Source: Halogranum gelatinilyticum (GTDB lineage: Archaea; Halobacteriota; Halobacteria; Halobacteriales; Haloferacaceae). From it: DNA of 64,000 nt. Below the pieces are notes generated by a model, which searched no databases, was not told the origin of the DNA, and worked only from the letters and a program-made list of their open reading frames with translations. Positions within the stretch are counted from its first letter, which is position 1, and each line of letters begins with the position of its first letter. Shown here in pieces: positions 16,550 through 23,593 of this stretch. Position numbers and translations under genes: made by a program. The DNA lies in the NCBI RefSeq assembly GCF_900103715.1, contig NZ_FNHL01000009.1:32411-96410 (forward strand), read 5' to 3'.

Positions 16550-17332
16550 GTGACGAACACGCAGCTCACACACATCCAGATCGACAACTACGGGCCGTGG
16601 ACCGTAACGCCGGAACCGCGCCGCGAGATGGACCTCCAGACGCTCCAGTCGCGACTCTTCGCTGACCTCGCACAGTTCGTCGGCAACCGCGGCGGCTACG
16701 TCTTCTTCACCCGCTTCGACAACATGGTCGCGGTGACGAACGGGCTGGACCGCACTGACCACGAACTCCTGCAGGAGTCCGTCGGCAACCGCTATCCGGT
16801 CACCCTGAGCCTCGGCGTCGGCGTCGACGAGATACCCGTCGAGGCACTCGAAACCGCGACGGCGGGGGTGCAGGCAGCCGGAAGCGCGCAGGACGCCGAG
16901 CGGACCGAAGTCCTCGCCGGAGAGTTCCATACGGGGCAGGCCGCCGACGACCTCCACATCGCGCACTTCGACGTCGATGACGCCACGGGCAAGTACACCG
17001 ACCGGCTCAACGAGTTCGACACGTTCATTCAGATCGAACAGGGCTACGCCGCGCTGATGCGGTATATGCGCGAGGAGCACGGCGCGCTCTCCTTCTTCGT
17101 CGGCGGCGACAACATCATCGCCGTCTGTCCGGAGCTGTCGCCCGCCACGTACCAGGCCGCCATCGACGCCGTCGAGGCCGAGGTCGGCGTCGAACTGAAA
17201 GTCGGTGTCGGCACCGCACCCTCGCCACACGAGGCCGGGTTCGCGGCGAAACACGCCCTGGAGGACTGTCGGCACCGCGGCACCGCCGTCGAGTTCGCCG
17301 CGACCGACTCGCCGACGCTCTCGACTGACTGA
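16550..17332 (+). CDS. arfA: GTP cyclohydrolase III (ArfA-type)
   Basis: Converts GTP to 2-amino-5-formylamino-6-ribosylamino-4(3H)-pyrimidinone 5'-phosphate, the first step of archaeal riboflavin and F420 synthesis. The 260-residue protein shows the family signature HIQIDNYGPWTVTPEPRRE near the N-terminus, FFTRFDNMVAVTNG, GSAQDAE and a second palm-like half with FFVGGDNIIAV. These match MJ0145-type enzymes by pattern. The start is GTG at 16550. It leads an operon with an MDR dehydrogenase (1-nt gap), a PTPS-like protein and a glycosyltransferase, which is not a standard riboflavin context and suggests another GTP-derived product may be made as well. Confidence 0.9.
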   Translation: MTNTQLTHIQIDNYGPWTVTPEPRREMDLQTLQSRLFADLAQFVGNRGGYVFFTRFDNMVAVTNGLDRTDHELLQESVGNRYPVTLSLGVGVDEIPVEALETATAGVQAAGSAQDAERTEVLAGEFHTGQAADDLHIAHFDVDDATGKYTDRLNEFDTFIQIEQGYAALMRYMREEHGALSFFVGGDNIIAVCPELSPATYQAAIDAVEAEVGVELKVGVGTAPSPHEAGFAAKHALEDCRHRGTAVEFAATDSPTLSTD

Positions 17333-17333
17333 G

Positions 17334-18368
17334 ATGCCAGCACGCTCGCTCTACTTCACGGCACCCGAGGAAGTGGCCCTTCGCGAGCGGCCGGTTCCGA
17401 CGCCCGGTGCCGACGAAGTCCGCGTCCAGACGACCGTCTCGGCGGTCAGCCCCGGTACGGAGCGGCTGCTCTACGAGGGCAACGCACCGTCGAACCTCCC
17501 CATCGACTCGTCGCTTCCGGCACTGTCGGGGACGTTCGAGTATCCCTTCACCTACGGCTACGCCGCCGTCGGCACCGTGACCGCCGTCGGCGACGACGTC
17601 GACGAGGCGTGGCTCGACCGCACCGTCTTCGCGTTCAACCCCCACGAGACGCACTTCCTCGCGGAGCCGGCCGACCTGCACGTCGTCCCCGACGGCTGTT
17701 CGCCCGAGACCGCCGCGCTCCTGCCGAACGTGGAGACGGCACTCAACTTCGTCATGGACGGCCGCCCGGTCGTCGGCGAACGCGTGGCCGTCTTCGGCCA
17801 GGGCGTCGTCGGCCTACTCACGACGGCCATCCTCTCGTCGTTCCCACTGGAGCAGCTGACGACGGTCGACACCGTCGCCGCCCGTCGCGACCTCTCCCGG
17901 CAGTTCGGCGCGGACGAGAGCCTCACGCCCGCCGAGACCCGCGAACGGTTCGCGCTCGACCCGGCGACCAACGGCCACGCCGACGTCCCCCAGGGGACCG
18001 ACCTGACCTACGAACTCTCGGGGAACCCCGAGGCACTCGACGACGCCATCGACGTGACGGGCTACGACGGCCGCGTCGTCGTCGGCTCGTGGTACGGCCG
18101 CAAGCGGGCCGACCTCGGTCTCGGCGGCCGCTTCCACCGCAGCCGCATCGACCTCCAGAGCAGTCAGGTGAGCACCATCGCCCCCGAGTTCCGCGGCCGG
18201 TGGACGACCGAGCGACGGTTCGAGACGGCCTGGGACTGGCTCTCTCGGCTCGACACCGACCGGCTCGTCACCGACCGGCTGCCGCTCTCGCGCGCGGCCG
18301 ACGCCTACGACAGCCTCGGCTCCGACCGCGAGGGGACCGTGCAAATCCTCTTTACCTACGGGGAGTGA
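17334..18368 (+). CDS. zinc-type alcohol dehydrogenase-like oxidoreductase (MDR family)
   Basis: A 344-residue medium-chain dehydrogenase/reductase. The N-terminal catalytic domain lacks the usual Cys-His zinc motifs: the region after SPGTERLLYEG has no conserved GHE. The Rossmann domain has VFGQGVVGLLTTA, then a YELSGNPEALDDAIDVTG region for the dinucleotide adenosine side. The protein resembles the family's bchC/pterin-linked members by architecture only. It starts 1 nt after arfA and ends 9 nt before the PTPS-like gene, so its substrate probably belongs to the same pathway. The catalytic zinc appears to be missing. Confidence 0.85.
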   Translation: MPARSLYFTAPEEVALRERPVPTPGADEVRVQTTVSAVSPGTERLLYEGNAPSNLPIDSSLPALSGTFEYPFTYGYAAVGTVTAVGDDVDEAWLDRTVFAFNPHETHFLAEPADLHVVPDGCSPETAALLPNVETALNFVMDGRPVVGERVAVFGQGVVGLLTTAILSSFPLEQLTTVDTVAARRDLSRQFGADESLTPAETRERFALDPATNGHADVPQGTDLTYELSGNPEALDDAIDVTGYDGRVVVGSWYGRKRADLGLGGRFHRSRIDLQSSQVSTIAPEFRGRWTTERRFETAWDWLSRLDTDRLVTDRLPLSRAADAYDSLGSDREGTVQILFTYGE

Positions 18369-18377
18369 GTTCGGGTC

Positions 18378-18755
18378 ATGTACTCGGTCACGGTCCGACG
18401 TTCCTTCGTCGCCCAACATTTCCTCACCGTCCCCGACCCCGGCCCGGAGGGCGAACTCCACTCGCATCACTTCACCGCCGAGGTCGGCTTCCACGGTCCC
18501 GAGTTGAACGAGTACGGCTATCTCGTCGACATCGACGACGTGAAAGACGCGATGGCGACCGTCATCGGCCGCTACCGCGACACGACGCTCAACGACCAGG
18601 ACTCCTTCGCGGGGAAGAACCCCAGCGTCGAGCACTTCTCGCGGATTCTCTGTGAGGAGATCGTCGCCCACGCCGAACCCGAGGTACCGACGAAGGCCTC
18701 CGTGAAGCTCTGGGAGGACGACGAGGCGTGGGCGCGCTACGAGACGTCGCTGTAG
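18378..18755 (+). CDS. 6-pyruvoyl-tetrahydropterin synthase (PTPS/QueD)-like protein
   Basis: A 125-residue protein of the T-fold PTPS/QueD family, which acts on dihydroneopterin triphosphate. The zinc histidines are in SFVAQHFL and LHSHHF, with the GFHGPELNEYGYLVDIDDVK strand pair and an ENP-like NPSVEHFSRIL helix (the substrate-anchoring Glu). The catalytic cysteine four residues before the first zinc-site His is replaced: the sequence reads EGELHSHHF rather than C-x3-HGH, so the canonical PTPS or QueD reaction is unlikely. It may carry out an aldol-type cleavage or another modification. It sits between the MDR gene and an adjoining glycosyltransferase gene. Confidence 0.85.
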   Translation: MYSVTVRRSFVAQHFLTVPDPGPEGELHSHHFTAEVGFHGPELNEYGYLVDIDDVKDAMATVIGRYRDTTLNDQDSFAGKNPSVEHFSRILCEEIVAHAEPEVPTKASVKLWEDDEAWARYETSL

Positions 18756-19841
18756 ATGCACGTCGGTCTCGTCGTCTACGGCGACCTCGACCGTCGCTCG
18801 GGCGGCTATCTCTACGACGCGGAACTCGTCGACCATCTGCGCGAGGCGGGCGACGAGGTGACGGTCTTCTCGCTCCCCGAGCGGCGCTACGCGCGCTCGC
18901 TCGCCGACAACGCTGACCGGGAGTTCCGTCAGGAACTGCGACGGGCTGACCTCGACGTGCTCCTGCAGGACGAACTCTGCCACCCATCGTTGGCGTGGAC
19001 GAACCGTCGGCTGCGTCGCAGCGGCTTCGAGACACCCATCGTCGCCATCGTCCACCATCTCCGGTCGGTCGAGCCGCGGACGGCGTGGCGCAACGACCTC
19101 TACCGCGCCGTCGAGCGTCGGTATCTGTCGACCGTCGACGGCTTCGTCTACAACAGCGAGACGACCCGCGAGACCGTCGCGAGACTGGCCGACCCCGACC
19201 CCGGCGTCGTCGCCTACCCCGCGGGCGACCGCTTCGACCGGTTCGGCCGAACGCCCACCCCGGACCAGGTCCGCGAGCGAGCGAGCGAGGGACCGCTGCG
19301 GCTCGTCGCGCTCGGCTCCGTCACCCCGCGGAAGGGGCTGGACACGCTCGTCGAAGGGCTGGCACGGACGGACGGCGGCTGGGAGCTGACCGTCGTCGGC
19401 GACGACACGGTCGACCCGGACTACGCGTTGCGGCTCCGCACGCTCGTCGCATCGCTCGGTCTCGTCGAGGACGTGACGTTCACCGGTCGGCTCCCCGACG
19501 ACGAACTCGTGACCGTCCTCGAACGGAGCCATCTCCTCGCGATGCCCTCACAGTACGAGGGGTTCGGCATCGCCTACGTCGAGGGGATGGCCTTCGGACT
19601 CCCCGCGTTGGCCTCGACGGCCGGTGGCGCGGCCGAACTCGTCACCGACCGCGTCAACGGTCTGCTGGTCGACCCGGGCGACGCGAGCAGCGTCGTCGAC
19701 GCGGTCGCCCCGCTGTGTCGCAACCGTGAGCGACTCGCCCGGCTGAGCGTCGCTGCACTCGAAACCGCACAGACGCATCCGACGTGGGCCGAGACCGCTG
19801 CGCGGATTCGGGGGTTTCTCGCCGCCGTCGTCGCGGAGTGA
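18756..19841 (+). CDS. GT4-type glycosyltransferase
   Basis: A 361-residue GT-B glycosyltransferase of family 4. The N-terminal acceptor domain starts VGLVVYGDLDRRSGGYLYD. The donor-binding domain has LVALGSVTPRKGLDTLVEGL, TFTGRLPDDEL, and the E-x7-E signature within MPSQYEGFGIAYVEGMAFG. Its ATG follows the PTPS-like stop with no gap (TAGATG). In this operon the acceptor is likely a pterin-like small molecule rather than a lipid or protein, but this is inferred from context only. Confidence 0.88.
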   Translation: MHVGLVVYGDLDRRSGGYLYDAELVDHLREAGDEVTVFSLPERRYARSLADNADREFRQELRRADLDVLLQDELCHPSLAWTNRRLRRSGFETPIVAIVHHLRSVEPRTAWRNDLYRAVERRYLSTVDGFVYNSETTRETVARLADPDPGVVAYPAGDRFDRFGRTPTPDQVRERASEGPLRLVALGSVTPRKGLDTLVEGLARTDGGWELTVVGDDTVDPDYALRLRTLVASLGLVEDVTFTGRLPDDELVTVLERSHLLAMPSQYEGFGIAYVEGMAFGLPALASTAGGAAELVTDRVNGLLVDPGDASSVVDAVAPLCRNRERLARLSVAALETAQTHPTWAETAARIRGFLAAVVAE

Positions 19842-20102
19842 CGGCCGTCGTCTGCGGACTCCTCGGGGAGACGCTCCACCAAACCGGTCCTCACGACCGA
19901 ACAGCCGACCAATGAGGTTTCTGACTGGAAATCCAGAGAGTGTTCGAGAAAGACGTTGGACTGGACGATAGTGCTCGCACAGACCGGGCTCTCAACGAGG
20001 CTCGCGCGGACCGCGCCTGCCGACGCGAACGGCCAAGCGGCCGGGCGGCCGTGCGTGGCACACGCTGGGTGGTCCCTCTCGGCCGACCCGAGTCGAGACC
20101 GG

Positions 20103-20393
20103 CTACCCTGTCGCCTGCCCGGTCTGGATCTGGTTCTCCCAGTCGCGTCGTTCGTCGAGTTTCTGTCGGCCGAGATGAGTCAGCTGGTAGTAGTTGGTGC
20201 GGCGGTCCAGCCGCCCCTTCTCGACGTAGCCGTTGTCGACGAGATGGTCGAGGTTGGGATACAGCCGACCGTGCTTGATCTCGCCGCCGAAGTCGCGTTC
20301 GAACCGCTCTTTCACTTCTTGGCCAGAGGGTCGTTCGAGACCGCTGATGACGTACAGGAGGTCACGTTGGAACCCAGTGAGGTCGAACAACAT
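20103..20393 (-). CDS. PadR family transcriptional regulator
   Basis: A 96-residue winged-helix DNA-binding protein. The PadR pattern is clear: LTGFQRDLLYVISGLERPSGQEVKERFE, then GRLYPNLDHLVDNGYVEKG as recognition helix and wing, followed by YYQLTHLGRQKL. Regulators of this kind bind palindromes near their own gene. The start at 20393 is preferred; the extension to 20414 adds only a few residues. It is divergent from the J-domain ferredoxin gene across an A+T-rich stretch, so it may control that gene. The inducer is unknown. Confidence 0.92.
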   Translation of the reverse strand: MLFDLTGFQRDLLYVISGLERPSGQEVKERFERDFGGEIKHGRLYPNLDHLVDNGYVEKGRLDRRTNYYQLTHLGRQKLDERRDWENQIQTGQATG

Positions 20394-20599
20394 CCCCGTA
20401 TAGTATGTCGTCAAACAACATAGTTATTGTCAAAAATTACATATATCCGGAGAGTCTGGAAGATGGAAGCGACGTGGGCCGTTCTCTCGGGACGACGCCC
20501 CCCGAGAGGGTCGTCGTTTCGACACCCTGCCGACACGTTACTGGCGTTCACGTTACCGAAAGCGTGAGGGTTTACCGCTCGGAGTCCTTGCCTCGCCGT

Positions 20600-21283
20600 G
20601 TGGAGTCCCCATTCGAGATTTTAGGGATCGACGCGGACGCGAGCGACGAGGAGATCGTCGCCGCATACCGCCAGCGGGTGAAGGAAGCCCATCCCGATCA
20701 GGGCGGGTCCGCCGCCGAGTTCCAGCGCGTCCGAGCGGCCTACGAGGAACTCCAGCAGGGCTACCAGCCCGACGCGCTCGACGTCGCCGACGCTGTCGAC
20801 CAGACGACGAACGGCGAGTCCGACGGAACTGACGACCCGGCGACGGCCGACGCCCGAGAGCCCAGCGGCCCGCATATCGAATATCTCAACTTCGAGACCT
20901 TCAGCGACCACGGCTGGGACCTCGGCGACGACGACCTGTTCGAGAAGGCCGCCGCGGCTGACCTCGCGCCCGAGGACTACGGCGTGTTCTCCTACGACGA
21001 CGGCCGAAACCTCCTCCAGTCGGCCGAAGACTGCGGCTACTCGTGGCCCTTCGCCTGCCGCGGCGGCGCGTGCGCGAACTGTGCGGTCGCCGTCGTCGAA
21101 GGCGAAGTCGAGATGCCCTCGAACCACATCCTCTCCCAAGAGATGGTCGACCGCGGCATCCGACTCTCCTGCATCAGCGAACCCATTTCGGACGAACTGA
21201 AGGTCATCTACAACATCAAACATCTGCCCGGTCTCGACGACCTCCGCCTGCCACCCCAGCAGTTCGGTGGCGCGAACGACTGA
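20600..21283 (+). CDS. J-domain/[2Fe-2S] ferredoxin fusion protein
   Basis: A 227-residue fusion. Residues 2-60 form a short DnaJ-like J domain (PFEILGIDADASDEEIVAAYR, then EAHPDQGGS with the HPD motif). After an acidic linker, residues about 105-225 form a plant/halobacterial-type [2Fe-2S] ferredoxin with FACRGGACANC (C-x4-C-x2-C) and the fourth ligand in RLSCISEP. This arrangement is typical of haloarchaeal ferredoxins. The start is GTG at 20600 (after a TTTACC element about 26 nt upstream); the longer frame from 20405 has an unlike, unstructured N-terminus and is rejected. It carries electrons, probably for a J-domain-recruited partner. Confidence 0.92.
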   Translation: MESPFEILGIDADASDEEIVAAYRQRVKEAHPDQGGSAAEFQRVRAAYEELQQGYQPDALDVADAVDQTTNGESDGTDDPATADAREPSGPHIEYLNFETFSDHGWDLGDDDLFEKAAAADLAPEDYGVFSYDDGRNLLQSAEDCGYSWPFACRGGACANCAVAVVEGEVEMPSNHILSQEMVDRGIRLSCISEPISDELKVIYNIKHLPGLDDLRLPPQQFGGAND

Positions 21284-21286
21284 ATT

Positions 21287-21631
21287 CGGCTGATCGTCGA
21301 CCTCTCTAATTCGGGTGAGGTATTCGTCGATAGAGGTCGACGAACGGTCAAAGTCGAGACCGAGTCCAGTGTCCCAAAGAAGCGTGTGCAGGACATCGGC
21401 GTTCGTCGACGACGAGAGGCAGTTCACGTATCAAGTCTGAACGCCGAGTGTCGCCTGTTCTGTTTCGTTGATTACGAACTTCGCGAGCGTCGTCTGGCCA
21501 GCACCGGAAAGCCCGGTGATGAGTGTGTCCTCACCCGATTCGCCGCGTTGATTGGAGCAAGGAGCGAGGACAGATGTCCAATGTTCGAGATCACTGACCA
21601 CTTCCTCACGTGAACCGAGCAGCCAGATTTG
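21287..21631 (-). pseudogene. remnant of an Orc1/Cdc6-type AAA ATPase gene
   Basis: A single minus-strand frame reads LLGSREEVVSDLEHW, a Walker A-like TGLSGAGQTTLAKF, then an in-frame TGA, then YVNCLSSSTNADVLHTLLWD. The order (R-E-E-E/V helix, P-loop, YVNC strand) is that of Orc1/Cdc6 initiators. The P-loop lysine is replaced by Gln, a stop interrupts the frame about 15 residues after it, no start is present, and the C-terminal two thirds are missing: the frame runs into the end of the ferredoxin gene. It is a decayed fragment, possibly from a plasmid or other mobile element. Confidence 0.65.
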
Positions 21632-21672
21632 TCAGGAGAAGATTAATATCTGGTTGAATAAAATGTCAGCTC

Positions 21673-22764
21673 ATGTCGAAGGTTTCTGTATTACTCGTCG
21701 CTGTCTTGGTTCTCCTCGCGGGATGCACGGGTGCCAGCCCGACCGGTACACCAGACAGTGGAGAAGACGAGACCACGGTAGTCTCCGAAGAAGAGACTGC
21801 GACACAATCAGAGACACGCACGGAGACCGAAACTGCCACAGCCACGCCAGAACCGACTGCGACGGCGACACCCGAACCAGAGATTGAGAACCCGTGGGGC
21901 CAGAGCATCGTCGTCGTGGGTATCGACCAGACGGTGAATCCGGACAGAAACGTCACACCGCTGGTCAGACAGGCACTGGAGTACTGGGAGAACAACAGCG
22001 AGCAATACGGTAGCTACTCGATTGACTACCGACTCGTACCGGACCGACGACAGCCCGACATCGAGATTCAATTCGTCGACGACATCGCAGACTGCGGCCC
22101 AGACTACACTGTCGACACGGTCGGATGCGCACCCGTCATCGATCCTGACGCAGAAGCAGATCTCTCTACTCCAGTTCAAGTCGAGGCAGGTTACAACAAC
22201 AATAGCACTCTTCTCATCCTAAAACACGAGTTGGGACACACTCTCGGGCTGGAACATTCTTCGACGCCATCGTTCATGACCGAGTCTGATTTCCACTACA
22301 CGTTACCAAAGCCGGATGTAACCGACCGCTACTATCCGTGGAAGACGTCGAACTTCACCGTCTACGTTGATGACTCGAACGTCAGTGAGTTCAATCAAGA
22401 CGAGTATCGCGAACAGATTGAACACGCAGTAACCTACTACGAAGATGACCCGAAGGGGATGCCGTCGAACCTGTCGTTCACCTTCGTCGACGACCGGGCC
22501 AACGCGACACTCGTCGTCACCTACAGAGACGACGTTGACGACCCGAAATCGTCAGTGAGAACGTACGGATACGACCCGGACGGAGATGATGCACTAGAGT
22601 ACTACACAGACGCGACCATCTACATCGAAGACCTTGAACACGACCGAGTCGCGTATCACGTCGGCTACTGGATCGGCATGATAACGGTTGCCGATGACCG
22701 TTCTGACCTCCCTCCACCGTTACAGGAGGATGGAGCGAACCCTGAAGACCATTGGTGGGACTGA
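21673..22764 (+). CDS. metzincin-like zinc metalloprotease, lipoprotein
   Basis: A 363-residue secreted protein. The lipobox is LLAGC with Cys18, followed by a Thr/Glu/Ser stalk (about 25-70), then a catalytic region with HELGHTLGLEH at residues 185-195, the complete H-E-x2-H-x2-G-x2-H zinc signature of metzincins, and a SFM (Met202) consistent with the Met-turn. A second domain (about 225-345) repeats the first fold (FTVYVDDSN, FTFVDDRANATLVV) but lacks the zinc motif. I infer a matrixin-like protease of the cell surface. Local G+C is clearly lower than in neighbours, suggesting transfer. It lies between two gene remnants. Confidence 0.75.
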   Translation: MSKVSVLLVAVLVLLAGCTGASPTGTPDSGEDETTVVSEEETATQSETRTETETATATPEPTATATPEPEIENPWGQSIVVVGIDQTVNPDRNVTPLVRQALEYWENNSEQYGSYSIDYRLVPDRRQPDIEIQFVDDIADCGPDYTVDTVGCAPVIDPDAEADLSTPVQVEAGYNNNSTLLILKHELGHTLGLEHSSTPSFMTESDFHYTLPKPDVTDRYYPWKTSNFTVYVDDSNVSEFNQDEYREQIEHAVTYYEDDPKGMPSNLSFTFVDDRANATLVVTYRDDVDDPKSSVRTYGYDPDGDDALEYYTDATIYIEDLEHDRVAYHVGYWIGMITVADDRSDLPPPLQEDGANPEDHWWD

Positions 22765-22765
22765 T

Positions 22766-22993
22766 TCAAAAGAGTTTCTGCGTCGTGTAGACGGTAGCAC
22801 CGTTCTCGTTTTCGATGATGTAGATGCCGACGCTGATGTCATCCCACTCAGGCGTAAGGACGTTCTGCCGGTACCCGGTCGGGTTCATCCACTGGTACAT
22901 CAGTCCGTTAGCGAACTACTGTTCGTTGGTGTAGTAGTGTTCCCGACAGAGGTAGGACAGTCGTCTCCCAGTCTCTTGTAGCGACTTCCCACC
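22766..22993 (-). pseudogene. remnant of a CAP/SCP-domain secreted protein gene
   Basis: The minus-strand frame reads LCREHYYTNEQ, an in-frame TAG, then MYQWMNPTGYRQNVLTPEWDD and IYIIENENGATVYTTQKLF before its own stop (22766-22768). The W-M-N-S/T-x-G-H/Y-R-x-N-L-L segment and final Y-x-T-Q-x-F are the C-terminal half of a CAP (cysteine-rich secretory/PR-1-like) domain. The N-terminal half is missing and the frame is interrupted, so it is a remnant. It ends 2 nt from the protease gene stop, facing it. Confidence 0.6.
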
Positions 22994-23024
22994 GTCTCCC
23001 CCGAGTTACGAGATGAGAGCGGGG

Positions 23025-23043
23025 GCTATCTTGGGGAGATAGC
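23025..23043. terminator. 7-bp inverted repeat downstream of tRNA-Trp
   Basis: GCTATCT and AGATAGC around a 5-nt G-rich loop, 34 nt beyond the 3' end of the tRNA gene (which reads on the minus strand). It could be a hairpin at the end of the tRNA transcript; no clear T-run follows, so the role is uncertain. Confidence 0.35.
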
Positions 23044-23076
23044 AGCAAGGCTCTCCGAAATAGTGTCGCAAGGAAG

Positions 23077-23251
23077 TGGGGTCGGAGGGATTTGAACCCC
23101 CGATCGACTGATATCTCCGGTTTGCCTCGGTACTCCAGAGGGTCGTCAACGCGAACCGATGATCAGTCGGTCGCTCGGAATATCAGTCTGGAGTTCGTCA
23201 CCGGGCGTTACCTCTGGAGTCAGTCGCCATGCCGGGCTTGGCCACGACCCC
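23077..23251 (-). tRNA. tRNA-Trp (CCA) with a 101-nt intron
   Basis: Read on the minus strand, the gene begins GGGGTCGTGG and ends CCCTCCGACCCCA. The 7-bp acceptor stem GGGGTCG/CGACCCC is perfect; the D arm is GCCA...TGGC, the T arm GGGGG-TTCAAAT-CCCTC, and the anticodon stem ACTGA/TCAGT holds the loop CTCCAGA with anticodon CCA. Exons are 23214-23251 and 23077-23112 (74 nt together), and the rest is an intron inserted after position 37. CCA is not encoded. The gene borders a small decayed accessory segment. Confidence 0.95.
23113..23213 (-). ncRNA. tRNA-Trp intron containing a box C/D guide RNA
   Basis: The intron has box C GTGACGA (23195-23201), D' CCGA (23175-23178), C' GTTGACGA (23143-23150) and D CCGA (23127-23130). 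The guide before D' (GACTGATAT) pairs with the 3' exon so that the fifth base before D' faces U39. The guide before D (CTCTGGAG) pairs with the anticodon loop so that its fifth base faces C34. The predicted 2'-O-methylation targets are therefore C34 and U39 of this same tRNA, as known experimentally in Haloferax volcanii. The exact splice points are modelled and may be off by one or two bases. Confidence 0.85.
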
Positions 23252-23293
23252 TTGCATGTCCACGTATGGCGAATTGCCTAAAAGGGGTTTCGG

Positions 23294-23515
23294 TTAACGG
23301 TCGGTGTCGGCCCAGTCACAGTCTTGGCATTTGTAGGCTGTCACGAACTCCGTCACGCTCGGCATATAGCCGACGGAGAGGACGTTGCCGCCACAGTCGG
23401 GGCAGTCGCGGTCGGCGTCCTCGATGGGTTCGGCCTCCATCGGCCGTTCACCCTCGACGAGTTCGGCGAGTCGTTTCGGCGTCACCATCCGTCCCTGCAC
23501 GACGCGGTTGCTCAT
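23294..23515 (-). CDS. small zinc-ribbon protein (DUF5795-like)
   Basis: A 73-residue protein with an N-terminal helix (RVVQGRMVTPKRLAELVEGE) and a C-terminal zinc ribbon: CPDCGGN, then YKCQDCDW, two C-x2-C knuckles. I recall this as the haloarchaeal DUF5795 family, but could not check it. Start MSNRVVQG at 23515; an extension to 23539 is not needed. Function unknown; probably a nucleic-acid or protein-binding ribbon. Confidence 0.85.
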   Translation of the reverse strand: MSNRVVQGRMVTPKRLAELVEGERPMEAEPIEDADRDCPDCGGNVLSVGYMPSVTEFVTAYKCQDCDWADTDR

Positions 23516-23593
23516 ACGGGCGAGAGTAGGTCCACCCACCTAAGAGCACCGTCAGCGGTACGGGGTGGCGAGAGGGGGCGAGTCAGTCCGCGT

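Noticed and set aside
20405..20600. Upstream extension of the ferredoxin gene to an ATG at 20405
   Set aside because: The added 65 residues are unlike any J domain, and a TATA-like element lies within it before the GTG at 20600.
21284..23290. Active mobile element next to tRNA-Trp
   Set aside because: No integrase, transposase or duplicated tRNA end is present; only remnants.
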